Source: Nicotiana tabacum (taxonomy: Eukaryota > Streptophyta > Magnoliopsida > Solanales > Solanaceae). From it: a stretch of DNA of 64,000 bases. Shown in pieces: positions 33,506 to 44,820 of this stretch. A program made the translations under genes and the position numbers. Below the pieces are notes generated by a model that worked only from the letters and a program-made list of their open reading frames with translations, was not told the origin of the DNA and did not search any database. Every line of letters starts with the position of its first letter. Positions within the stretch are counted from its first letter, which is position 1. Where the stretch lies: NCBI RefSeq assembly GCF_000715075.1, contig NC_134084.1:103768411-103832410 (forward strand). Direction: 5' to 3'.

Positions 33506-34882
33506 AGAGGTTGATGCATTAGCAAATCTGGGATCCGTGGTTGATGTGTCAAATAAGGAAAATTCAATCGTAGTGCACTTATTTCATTCAGCATTCGATC
33601 AAACAAAGAATGAGGTAAATTTCAATAACTTAACATAGGATTGAAGAAATAAATTTGTGAATTATCTGCAATATAAATACTACTTGATGATAAAAAGCAA
33701 TTCCAACTGTTGCGAATAAAAGCTGCTCGATATTGCTTAATAGAAGGCAATTTGTATCCAAAAATATTTGGAGGACCCTTAGCTTGGTACCTTGGACCAT
33801 CACAAACTGAAAACATGATGCGAGAGGTGCTTGAGGGACATTGTGAAAATCACGCTAGAGGAAGGTTACTAGTACAAAACCCTAATAAAAGCAGGGTATT
33901 ATTGGCCAAAGATGGAGGACGAGGAAAATTTGGTAAAAATGTGCGATAAATATCAATGGTACGCAAATAATATGCATTAACCGGCAGAATTGCTTCATTC
34001 TATTATCGCATCATGGCCTTTTATAAGGTGGAGAATGAATATTGTAGGTCCTCGACCTCAAGCACCAGGAAAGGTACGATTTTTGTTAGTTTTGACTGAT
34101 TATTTTTCTAAGTGGGTGGAGGCAGGTACCTTTAAACTGGTACGAGAAAAGGAAATATCGACTTTCTTTGGAGAAATATAATATGTAGATTTGGGGTTTC
34201 AAGGGAAATCGTATGTGATAATGGGCCACAATTCGTGGGAGCAAAGGTTACTGATTTTTCAAAAGTTGAAAAGTTAAATGGAACAGTATCATATTGTAGC
34301 TAATAGACAAGTAGAGTTGAAAAATAAATTATTGTTAACAATATAAATAAACAATTGGAAGAATCAAAAAGTAGATGGCCTGAAGTGCTACCTGGGGTAT
34401 TATGTCCTTCCAGGAAAACAACAAAAATAAACACGGGAGAGACTCCATTTTGTTTATGGCACTGAGGCATTAATTCCAGTAGAGATAAGGGATCCAAGCA
34501 TGAGGTTCGAGCATACAAATAAAGTATCGGATGAGGAAGAACTTTGTACAATTTGGATTTGATAGAGGAGTGAATGGAAGCAGCCTTGATACGGATGACA
34601 TTGTAAAAGCAATGGATTGAGCGATATTAGAAGGGCGAATCTTCGATATTTCAAGATTGGGGACTTTATCCTTAAGAAGGTGTTTAAGTCAGCGCAGGCT
34701 GTAAGTGCAGTGACATTGAGTCAGAATTGGAAATGACCATATCGAGTTTGAGGCATTGCTGAAAAAGGAGCGTATGAGTTAGAGACCATGGATGGGAAAG
34801 CATTACCTTCCAATTGGAATGCGGTACACTTTAAGAAGTACTATTTTTTATCAAGTACTCACGGTCAGGTATCTCAAAGTTA
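33506..34882 (+). pseudogene. Tat/Retand integrase and pol end (piece 5 of 5)
   Basis: Starts with DALANLGSVVDVSNKENSIV. An Asp-containing segment LLVLTDYFSKWVEAGTF and a decayed second Asp region (SREIVCDNGPQFVG-like, about 34197-34235) mark the integrase core. The end reads KKGAYELETMDGKALPSNWN, then FKKYYF, the usual close of Tat pol, with a stop near 34882. Many stops and frame changes are present (for example 33640-33720 and 33950-33980). Confidence 0.85.
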
Positions 34883-35689
34883 ATTACTTATTTGTTCATT
34901 TAAATTTTACTAACTATTTTAGATGATAGGCAAAATGCTAGCACGCACCAAATGATGATATTAGACCCAAAAGACATGTGGAATACTTAATCATTCTCAG
35001 TCTAGATTACAACAATTCTGATGGAAAGAGTTAAGTAGTCATCATCTAAAAACATTACCCCCGAGTCCCGTATGTATTTTCTTTTTCAAGGAAAAGCCCA
35101 TATAGGGAAATTGATCCAATGTTCAAGTTTCATACTTCAAAGCTCAAACACTAGGGAGGACTATGCATATGGAAGATGTACGAGAATAAGTACAACTCAA
35201 AATCATAGCTCAGAGAAAAAATTTCAAATTTTCAAGCTCTCAAAGATTGAATGAGAAGTGAAGAACTGAAGATTCAAGGGAAAACTCCCAAGAGTTATTA
35301 GGTTAAGGCTACAAATATAGTCACGGGATATTATACCCAAACCTTTAAATATGCTATAAAGAAAGCAGTTATAAAAGTGATGTGCATGAGTATTTATTTT
35401 GAAAGTTCAAATAAAACTTCTTCAAATTACTTTATACTCCATATCTTTACACAAATATGAACATGAGACGTCATCTTTTATAAATAAAGTTAATCTTTTA
35501 TAAATAAGATTGTGTGTATTTAGTCACGGTATATTAAAGCATTCATTCTATTTGGATAATGCAAAGAAAAAATCGAAAATTAAAGAGCAGAAACATACAT
35601 AAAATATGTTAAAAATTAATATTGATGTTGACGTTCATAAAAGTTTTCACGGTACAAATCAAAAAGCATCCAAAAATATTGTTAATGAA
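34883..35689. other. Spacer between Tat/Retand pol and the antisense ORF
   Basis: About 800 bp, A/T-rich. No ORF, repeat or RNA gene that I can support. In Tat elements this interval carries the 3' untranslated part of the sense transcript. Confidence 0.5.
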
Positions 35690-37860
35690 AAACTAAGGAG
35701 CATCTTCAGAAGAAGCAGAAGGATTAATTTGAGTAGAAGACGAAGGTTGGGGATCAGCACGATCAACCTCTGAACTGTCTTTGCATAAGTCACCCTTGGA
35801 GCTTTCATCCTCGGGTGTAGAGAAACTTTGGCGTTGTTGAGTGCTTTTGATTGCATCCTTAGCCTTGGAATTTTCAGCTTTGAGGTCAAAGCCTTCATGG
35901 CTAGCCTCGGTCAAAGTTTCAAGACGCGTGTTCAAGAAGGACCAACTCACATCAAGAGTTACTTTATCTTCTAGATCCACATAATCTTTTTCTAATTAGT
36001 CTTTCTCAGCCTCAGAAGCTTTATAAAAACCCTTCAAAGGTTCAAGGGTAGCCTTAAGGAACTTAACTTTCTCGGAAGAGAAGCGGAGATCTTTTTGGGC
36101 TTGAGTCAATGTTTGAACCAGATCACCCATATAAACTTCTTTTTTATTCAGAAGTTCTTTCAAACTTCGAATCTCTTTTGTAGCCTTTGAGTGATGCTCA
36201 GCAAAGGTGGCTTCTATTCTATCCTTCTCCTTCTCTGCCTGATTAGCAGAAGCCTTCAATAATTCTAATTCAGTAGTAGCAGCACTTAGCTATTGCTCCA
36301 AGGTTTCTTTCTCACTAGCCAAGACATCCTTCTCTAATTGAAGGCTCTCAAATTGCTCCTTCCAGTTATTAGCTTCCGTGCTCAACTCAACGACTTTATG
36401 CTTAGTCTAAGCCACCCTTTTTATCATCTATGTGCCTGTTAAATTAATCTGCAAAAAGGCAAGAGGAAAACATTGCAAATTTAAAGAAAGAATAAATGGA
36501 AAAGATAAGGGAATAAAAGTATACCTTAAGAGAAAAATGAATAATGTCATTCATCAGAGTGATAGAGGAGTGGGATTCAAGATTAATGGTTTTAACCAAA
36601 CCGTGGCTCGATTGGATTTTTTCAATAAGTTCATGCCCTCGGGGACTTCAATCATAACTTGCTTCATGCCTCTCCCACATGAAGGGTCCAGCTTCATCAC
36701 GAGGAATAGTAGCATGAGTAGCAGTAGGAGTAGCAACAGGAGTAGTAACAGGAGCAACGAGTCTCGTAGGAAGAGTTGCAAAAGGTAGCTCGTCAAAAAC
36801 AAAGCCAAACTCTTTTTCTTCACCCTCAAATCCTTGAGCAAAAAGCCTCTCCATGGATTTGAAGGGGGTTCAAGGTAGTATCAGCATTATCATTCTCTGA
36901 AATCTCTAGAGAAACATCTGCAGGATTGTCTATCATGTGAAAACTCACGGAGCCTGTGGGCTGGTCTTGAAGAATATTGGATTCATCATCCAGGACAACG
37001 TGCCTCCTAACTTTAGGCCTTTTCACCAGAGAACCTTCATCCTCTTCCTCTTCATCGGAAGCACGAACCTCATTGTTTTTCTTCTTTGAAGAGGACACAC
37101 TCAAAATCCGCTCCTAAGCAGTATTAACATTGAGTTTAACTGCAGGAGCGGAAACGGGAGGGACTCCACGGATAGCAAATCCTGAAAGTTACAAAGGAGG
37201 TTAAAATAAGAGAGAGAAAAGTGAAAAATACATGGTTGAATAAAGCAATATACCGTGGGTTTTAACTTTCCACCCAAATTTCTGGGATAGAAATTTCCAG
37301 GATCTTTGCTCCATACGAGCGACAGACAATAATTTTTCTACCCAATCACAAAAGTTGGAAAGTTCACCGAACACTCCCATGATTGTGAAAAACAGGAAGA
37401 AAATATGAGAAAGTTAGTGTTCTAAAAGAGAAAATGGCGTAGTGAAGAGACAAAGAAAAATGCTTACGTGCAAAGTTCCACTTCTCAGGGAAAGACATGT
37501 TTTCATCTTTCACAAAAGCATGAGTGGGGACAACCACAAATAACTCTTTTTCTCTTGCCACAAACGTGAAAACACCCTCGCGAAAAAGTTTTAGAGAATA
37601 AAGATAAAGAAGATGATGAAAAGAGAAAGGGGCAAAAACTAAACCCGACAAGTCGCGAACGGAAGCAACTGCCCTCCACATTATCGGGCTTATTTGTCCT
37701 AGGCAAATATTGAAGCAACGATAGAAGTCAATGATTATTGGGTCAATAGGAGGTTTGAATCCTAAGATGAAATATAAGTGTAGACAAATGAATAACCTTC
37801 GCGATAAGAGGTTATTTGTTCGCAGTAGCGGCTGTGACTGGATTTTAGGTTTTCAGTAAC
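35690..37860 (-). pseudogene. Antisense accessory ORF of the Tat/Retand element, apparently spliced
   Basis: Lies behind pol and opposite to it, as known for antisense extra ORFs of Tat/Retand elements. The minus-strand exon at about 37860-37470 gives FKPPIDPIIIDFYRCFNIC, VFAPFSFHHLLYLYSLKLF and VFTFVAREKELFVVVPTHAF, resembling the Pfam putative gypsy-type transposon family (PF04195-like). Likely introns: a donor GTAAGCATTTTTC near 37467 with continuation around 37380 (FGELSNFCDWVEKLLSVARM), and a donor GTATATTGC near 37256 with acceptor TTTCAG near 37185. The rest is an acidic linker (ASDEEEEDEGSLVKRP) and a long coiled-coil region (36259-35996: EKEKDRIEATFAEHHSKATK), ending SSSTQINPSASSEDAP. 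In-frame stops (near 37115) and frame changes (near 36850) show decay. Function unknown. Confidence 0.65.
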
Positions 37861-38377
37861 ATTCACGATGCACCAAATGAAGAAAACCGGAGTTGAAGAA
37901 GGATAATGGTCATCGACAGTGGGCTGTGACTAGAACCAACTTGGCCCACACTCCAAAGGCGTTCTGTTTGACAGCTAAAAGTGTACTTTTCTAAGTCCTC
38001 AAATGGGAACATCATCAATATCCCCGAGAGGGGAAAAAATTACTTATCATTTTCAACAATTTGTACAGATTGAATCCCCCTATTCTTTGCTCCCTAATAA
38101 TCTTAGTAATCCTCCCATCTCTTCACCTCTCAATTTCTCCAGTTCCAGTTGCATTTTCTATTAAGGTAGGTCACTGATCTTCACATGATTAATGGATTCC
38201 TCTGTTCTCCATTAAATTTTTCTATTTTTTCCTTATTGTTAGTTATTCTTTTTGATCACTATTTTGTTGGGGGGATTCAGTATTTCTCTTTAGGGTTTGA
38301 ATTTCTTCTCTTTCTTTTTTCTTTTTTCCTTGGTCCATAATTGAGCATGTTTGTTTGCATCTAAAAGTTCAATAAAT
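37861..38377. other. Unassigned stretch with a possible exon-intron boundary
   Basis: No recognisable LTR of the Tat/Retand element is found here. A C/T-rich segment (about 38080-38165) ends TTCTATTAAG|GTAGGTCACTG, which looks like a plant 5' leader exon with a donor site on +. The copia element starts 210 bp further on. The continuation after 49709 shows no coding exon I can identify. Confidence 0.35.
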
Positions 38378-38945
38378 TGTTGGGAATAAACCTCGTAAAA
38401 ATAATATTAATGGTATTAGTGATAAACGCGTAACACTAAGTTATGGTTAAATCAACAAGAATAGAAATGCAGCAATAATGATACCAAGTTTTACGTGGAA
38501 ACCCTTCTGAATAAGGGAAAAAACCACGGCCAAGAAGAGCAACTGATATCACTATAGCGAAGAATTTTACACTGTGTAGTAACGAGTACAAATACTCCTA
38601 AGACCACTACACCCTCAAAAGAAAGAACATTCTTTTGCTTTTTCACCTCACTACAATATCTCTCACACTCTATTTTTCTTCATAGACTATTTTCTTATAG
38701 TCTATGGAATACCTTGCTCTCTCTCACTCAGATGTATTGTCTGAGATTTTGGTGTGTCTACAACTGAAAATATGCATCCTTATTTATAGGGGAAAAATGG
38801 GCTCGCTAATGTAAGTAGTGACTCAAGCAAGCACAAAATAGTCTATGGAAAGATATTTGGCCGTTTGGTCATATATCCAAAACTTTGACAATTTACCAAA
38901 AAAGGAAGAAGACATCTTCCTTAAAACATGGGGCTGGACCCCACA
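38378..38945 (-). repeat. 3' LTR of the copia element
   Basis: TGTTGGGAATAAACC...GGACCCCACA, closely matching 49141-49709 with scattered substitutions. Contains CTCTCTCTCACT near 38720 and STTATTTATAGGGG-like sequence near 38780. Confidence 0.9.
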
Positions 38946-38960
38946 AATCTCCCCCTCTAG
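38946..38960 (-). other. Polypurine tract of the copia element
   Basis: The minus-strand CTAGAGGGGGAGATT directly precedes the 3' LTR. Confidence 0.85.
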
Positions 38961-38994
38961 TCCCATTCGCTTGAAGGAAGTAACACCAGAGATT

Positions 38995-40610
38995 CTAGTT
39001 TGAACGCATGCCGACAAGTTCTTTGCAAAGCTCGAACTTGTCTCTTGGTACTACCTTGGTTAGCATATCCGCAGGATTTTCACTCATGTGAATCTTTTTG
39101 ACCTGTAAAGATTCGTTCTCCACCTGCTCACGAATCCAATGATATTTGACGTCGATGTGTTTTGTTCTCGCATGGTACATGGAGTTTTTTCTCAGGTCTA
39201 TTGCACTCTGACTGTCACAATAGACAACATACTCCATCTGTCGCAATCCAAGTTCTTGAAGAAATCTCTTGAGCCATATCATCTCTTTTTCAACTTCAGT
39301 AGCCGCAATATACTCCGCTTCAGTTGTAGATAGTGCGACACACTTCTGCAACTTCAACTACCATGATATAGCTCCCCCTGAAAAAGTAAATAAATATCCA
39401 TTAGTGGATTTTCTGTTATCAAGGTCACCTGCCATATCAGAATCTGTATAGCCCTTCAGAATTGGATTTGATCCTCCAAAACATAAGTATTCATGTGAGC
39501 TTCCTCTTAGATACCTGAGTATCCACTTTACAGCTTCCCAATGCTCTTTTCTTGGATTTTCGAGAAATCTGCTAACAACACCGACTGCATGAGCAATATC
39601 TGGTCGAGTGCATATCATTGCATACATCAAACTTCTTTGACAGTAGAGGAGTAAGGAATCTTGGCCATTTTCTCTTTTTCCTCTGTTGTTGTAGGACACA
39701 TCTTCTTACTCAACTTCAGATGACTAGGAAGGGGTGTGCGAACCAACTTAGCACTTTTCATATTGAAGCGCTCCAATACACGTTCTATGTACTTCTCCTG
39801 TGACAAGTAAAGCTTTCTTTTGTTTCTCGAACGAGTAATTTAGGGGTGTGCGAACCAACTTAGCACTTTTCATATTGAAGCGCTCCAATACACGTTCTAT
39901 GTACTTCTCCTGTGACAAGTAAAGCTTTCTTTCGTTTCTCGAACGAGTAATTCTCATGCCCAAAATCTGCTTAGCATGACCCAAGTCTTTCATTGCAAAA
40001 GACTTATTCAACTGTTTCTTCAACTCGTCAATCTTGGAAGCATTCCTGCCCACAATCAACATATCATCCACATATAGTAAGAGGATGATAAAGTCATCAT
40101 CAGAAAATCTTCGTACAAACACACAGTGACCTAAAGAAGTCTTCTTGTAGCCTTGCTCCCCCATAACAGACTCAAACTTCTTTTACCAATGTCTGGGAGC
40201 TTGCTTCAATCCATATAGACTCTTCTTAAGTTTGCATACAAGATTTTCTTTACCTTTTGCCTTGAAGCCCTCAGGTTGTTCCATATAAATCTCCTCTTCT
40301 AAGTCACCGTGAAGAAAAGCAGTCTTCACATCCATCTGCTCAATCTCCAAATCAAGACTGGCAGTCAAACCAAGAACTGTCCGAATGGAGGACATTTTCA
40401 CGACAGGAGAAAATATTTCGTCAAAGTTAATACCTTTCCTTTGATGAAATCCCTTGACAACCAGTCTAGCTTTGTATCTGGACTTCAAACTATGTTCTTC
40501 AGCTTTAACTTTAAACACCCACTTGTTCTTCAAAGCTCTCATGCCCTTAGGCAATTTCACCAACTCATAAATATGGTTCTCATGCAGAGATTTCATCTCA
40601 TCTTACATGG
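38995..40610 (-). pseudogene. Copia reverse transcriptase and RNase H
   Basis: RT N-terminus (40596-40183): [71 protein letters not shown]. The palm (40164-39748) has ILLLYVDDMLIVG with an intact YVDD. RNase H: SLMYAMICTRPDIAHAVGV, GYTDSDMAGDLDNRKSTNGY, CVALSTTEAEYIAATEVEKE, YCDSQSAIDL and HIDVKYHWIREQ. A stop at about 40180 and a 112-bp tandem duplication (39731-39954) break the frame. Apart from this it is among the better preserved coding regions in the window. Confidence 0.92.
39731..39954. repeat. 112-bp tandem duplication inside copia RT
   Basis: GGGGTGTGCGAACCAACTTA begins at 39731 and again at 39843. The two copies differ at about one position (TCTTTTG/TCTTTCG) apart from the junction. 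The step of 112 is not a multiple of three, so RT is frame-shifted. Confidence 0.92.
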
Positions 40611-42268
40611 CTTCAATCCATTGATCCTTGTGCTCATCTTCTATGGCCTCCACATAACATTCAGGTTCTCTCCTATCAGTGAGTAATACATACTCATTGG
40701 GTGAATAACGAGAGGAAGGAGTACGAGGTCTAGAGGACCTCCTGAGTGGAATATCTAGCTTGTCCACAGCTTCGTGAGTAGAAACATCTACCTCATCAAC
40801 ATTAGCATTGTTATCACCATCATCATCAATATGCTGATCTGAATTATGGTTCTGGGCATCACCATCATCATTGAGCCCACCAACGTCATCTGCATTTGTA
40901 TGAGGAACTTGATCAAGATTGACTAAACCTTCAGAACTTGAAGATTTTAGCTTCTCCGCTTTGTTAATATCTTCAATAGTTTGATCCTCCACGAAGATAA
41001 CATCACGACTTCTCACTACCTTCTTCTCAATTGGATCATATAGCCTGTAACCAAACTCATCAAGGCCATAACCAATGAAGATGTACTGCCTTGTCTTGGT
41101 AGTTAATTTTGACCTCTCATTTTTAGGCACATGTACAAAAGCGTTGCAATCAAACACTTTCAAGTGGTGAAAACATCCTTGCCATACCAAACTCTGTTTG
41201 GAACATCACCTTGCAAAGCAACCGTAGGGGATAGATTAATAACATGTGCGGCGGTCAATAAAGCATCATCCCAAAAGGAATTCGGCAATTTTGCTTCAGA
41301 AAGCAAACATCTGACTCTTTCCATCAAGGTCATGTTCATCCTTTCTGCTAAACCATTAAGCTGAGGAGTCTTAGGAGGAGTCTTCTGGTGTCTGATACCC
41401 TGTTTCTTGCAGTATTCGTCAAACGGTCCACAATATTCACCATCATTATCAGTACGAATACACTTCAGCTTCTTTCCAATTTCTCTTTCAACTGAAGCCT
41501 GAAACTGCTTAAAAACACCCAACACTTGGTCTTTAGTCTTCAAGATGTAGACCCAAAGTTTCCTTGAGCATTCATCAATAAAGGTAGCAAAATAAAGTGC
41601 ACCACCCAAAGTTCTTGTCTTCATTGGACCACATAAGTCTGAATGCAACAACTCAAGCAACTCTGGCTTTCTTGAAGGAGGATGAGATTGGAAAGAAACT
41701 CTTTTTTGTTTTCCAGCCAAGCAGTGCTCACATTTTTCTAATTTTGCACTTTCAAAATTTGACAACAATTTCTTCTTGGCCAGAACATTTAGTCCTTTCT
41801 CGCTAATATGGCTAAGCCTTTTATGCCATAACTTTGAAGAGCTATGGCTCTCAACGGCATTCACTATATCAACACAGGTAGAGGTCGTAGTCCAGTATAA
41901 ACCATGACGCTTTTCCCCACGAGCCACAATCATGGAGCCCTTAGTGAGCTTCCACTTTCCAGCACCATTGGTATTGACATATCCCTCATCATCCAAAACA
42001 CCAACAGAGATCAAGTGCAAACGAACATCAGGTGCATGCTTTACATTGTTTAAAACTAGTTTAGTTCCAATACTAGTTTCCAACAAATCGTTCCAACACC
42101 AGCCACCCTAGATATAGTCTCATTACCCATACTCAAAGTTCCAATGTCACCCTAAGTATAGGATGAGAAAAATTCCTTCCTTGATGCCACATGAGATGCG
42201 GCACCACTGTCCACAATCTAGCTTGACTCATCACAAGCAATATTTATCAGATCCGCATTAAGGACGGT
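40603..42268 (-). pseudogene. Copia protease (partial) and integrase
   Basis: The protease active site reads (stop)IVDSGAASHVASRKEF near 42220; the usual Trp before IVDSG is TAG here. After a short broken part comes a 308-codon open stretch: LWHKRLSHISEKGLNVLAKK and CEHCLAGKQ (pre-integrase zinc region). The core follows with HSDLCGPM, FIDECSRKLWVYILK, IRTDNDGEY (Asp) and NGLAERMNMTLMERVRCL (Glu). A second open stretch (41190-40603) has FIGYGLDEFGYRLYDPIEKK and the Asp/Asn-rich linker before RT. The right part of protease and its linker to gag are missing at the nested insertion. Confidence 0.9.
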
Positions 42269-43777
42269 TGATGATAGGCTATAATTGCGTATTTTAGTCG
42301 ATTATTACACTCTAATGTACTGTACTTTAGTTGAGTTTGCGCTTTAATCGCTAGTGTTTTGCACTAATGGTGTGTTTTATGCCTTGTAGGAGTGATTCTG
42401 AGCTATATAGATGTTATGGAATGAATTCAAGTGATTTGGAGCTTTGGAGTCTGAGTAAAATCCCAAGAAATTAAGTCGGGATCGTATTCGGGGATCAACG
42501 GATGATAAAGCAACAAAACGAAGACTCGAGTAGACATATTGCGTACTGTCTAGTAAAATGCACATAACCTTTTGCACAAAACTCCATTTGAGCTCCACAA
42601 TATATGGTTGGAAAGCTACTCAAAGGGATACAACTTTCATGTTTTACGTTTTTTCAAATTCTAAACGAAACAGGGTGAAAAGCGCGGTCGAAACTGCGAC
42701 CGCGGAGCTGAGGCGGGTTGAGGCAGTATACCAGACATATACCGCGGTTGACCACGTTTGACCGCAGCCGCGACAATCCAGACGTGACATATTGTCCTTT
42801 TTCGCGTAGGAGAAGGTATAATTGTTTGGGCCCGACCCTACTTGGTATATATACATGGAAAAACGATATTTTTAAGAGTGGGACACACTTTTGACATAAA
42901 AATTAGACCTAAGGAGGCTAAGGAGACCGAGGATTCGACCTAAGGAGTCAAGAACACAATAGGAGGAAGGCGGGGAATTCTTCAACGAGTTTTTCCTTCC
43001 TCTTCCTATTTTTCATTGTTGGTTATGATTTTTAGTATTGTAGTTTTACATACTATTATGAATAGCTAAATTGTTATCTAGGGTTTTGATAGAACCTTTT
43101 GTAGGATAAATTCTTGTTATGTTTTTATATAATTGAGGCGTTGGATTTCTCTCCTTGTTCAACTACGTGTTTATTGTTGTTGATTGAATGGATATCGATT
43201 GACTCTGCCTATTTATTATGCTTGAGAAAGGATACATATTTAGGTGATTGTTGAACAACGTCACTCCTAACGTATGTGAGAAATCAATACAGCGGGTTTA
43301 AAGGTAGGTTTAGAAATAACAAAACCTTGACGTGGTCATAATGAGCGGTTAGATAAAGCCAACTAGCGTAGTTCGAGAGAATATGTCTAGTAAATTGTTG
43401 TAGTTGCTTGAGAGAGAATTACGGCACCTAAAGTGCTCACGATCAGTAGATAATACATTGGCGAAATTGTAGGGAATATAGCTAGAAGGATTCCAACAAT
43501 TAGGAAAATTATAACTCTAGACCTCTTTAATTTAGTCTCCAACTCTTTGTCTCGTTAGTTGATAATTTTACCGTTTTCTAGTATTTGCTAGTTAATTAGT
43601 TAGAAATATAAATCTCAATCTTTATAATTTAGAAAATTGTTCAAACTTGTCTTTTTAGTGTATTAAACAGATATAGCTAAGCCTTAGTTCTCTGTGGGAT
43701 TCGACTCCGGACTATTAGACCGGATTATATTTGCAGCGACCGCTTATCCTTTTTAGGACTAGAGTTGGGCGTGATCA
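42269..43777 (+). repeat. 5' LTR of the non-autonomous Athila-like element
   Basis: TGATGATAGGC...GGGCGTGATCA. CpG modules at 42681-42785 precede a TATA-like GGTATATATACATGG at about 42843. Compared with the right LTR the first ~570 bp are much more divergent than the rest (about 50 against about 8 differences by eye). Confidence 0.9.
42681..42785. repeat. CpG modules in the U3 of the Athila-like element
   Basis: GCGCGGTCGAAACTGCGACCGCGG (two half modules facing each other, 42682-42705), then ACCGCGGTTGACC (from about 42751) and GACCGCAGCCGCG. The block ends about 70 bp upstream of the TATA-like box. The right LTR has the same block at 47120-47215 with other decayed positions. Confidence 0.75.
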
Positions 43778-43782
43778 AATTT

Positions 43783-43800
43783 TGGCGCCGTTGCCGGAGA
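43783..43800 (+). other. Primer binding site (tRNA-Asp type), first copy
   Basis: TGGCGCCGTTGCCGGAGA, five bases after the 5' LTR, complementary to the tRNA-Asp 3' end as in Athila. Confidence 0.85.
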
Positions 43801-43906
43801 ACTAACGGTATAGTTGTAACTGTATATATTGCTAGGTTTCGAGTTGTTTTCTTTTATTTTGTTTTTTTGTATTTTTTATTTTTTTATAGCTATTGATTTT
43901 AGAAAC

Positions 43907-44820
43907 ATGACATCTTGGAATTATGGGAATTTAGGTGTAGATAATTCTACTATTAATCTCCATACATATTGTGAAGGAAACCACCCGTGGCGAAATTTTC
44001 AAAACGTTCCTAAGAGCGAGTTATGTGCACCAACTCAATCTTATTTGTGGAATGTGTGCGATGTGTGTGGTGGTAAAAATGGTCACTTTTATGGTTGTGC
44101 TTATATTTCTTATCTTCCCCAACCCCTTATTATGATGGTTCTACCTTTTCTTGTGAAGTTAGTAGGAACAAAGAGCCTGGGGATGCTGACCTGAAGGAGA
44201 TCACGGATATGTTAAAGTGCCTTCTGGAACAAAATAATGAGAAACAACTGCAGATAGAGAGGCAAGAGGCAACTATTCGCAACTTGGAGGCTCAATTGAG
44301 TCAAGTGGTTGGAGCTGTTAATGCTCAACAAGCCAATATTGGGGATAGTAGCCAAGAAGAGCATGAATTTGAGGTGTTAATTGGGGAGGCCAGAGTAGAA
44401 CATCAACAACCTAGCCAACTACAATTTGAGGATGTCAATGTTGAAGAAGTGGGACTAGAGCCAGCCAAGGACATTGAGGATACAAATTTTGTTGACTCTA
44501 GTATCATTGATGTTGAGGATGCTGAAAGTCCTGAAGTTCATGTGTTTGAGCGCATTGGTCCTCACTCCAAACATTTTTCCACACTGGGCTTGGACGATAA
44601 TATGTAAATAGAGTCATTCGAGCCGATTGAGGAGTCAAGGAATGAGGAACAAGGTGCCTACAGTCTGGAATTTTTCTTGCCAAAAAGACAGGACTACATA
44701 CCTCATCTAAAAGCCAAGAAGTGTAGAATAGTAAAATGGTTGCTTGGGCCAATTAGATTTGTTCCTCCACCCCTAGATCATAGCCAAAACTTGATGCCAA
44801 ATTGGGGGTTCAATTTATAA
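43907..44820 (+). pseudogene. Short gag-like ORF of the non-autonomous element
   Basis: ATG 43907 (MTSWNYGNLGVDNSTINLHT) leads to a Cys-rich motif WNVCDVCGGKNGHFYGC. A frame change near 44120 leads into a coil region (MLKCLLEQNNEKQLQIERQE; ATIRNLEAQLSQVVGAVNAQ) that resembles the C-terminal part of Athila gag. A stop at 44605-44607 is followed in frame by QDYIPHLKAKKCRIVKWLLG, then WGFNL and a stop at 44820. No capsid, protease or RT is present. It may retain RNA-binding or particle-targeting features (inference). Confidence 0.65.

Noticed and set aside
38373..38377. TAAAT / CAATT as target duplication of the copia element
   Set aside because: Only three of five bases match; too weak to claim, so the copia borders rest on the LTR ends alone.
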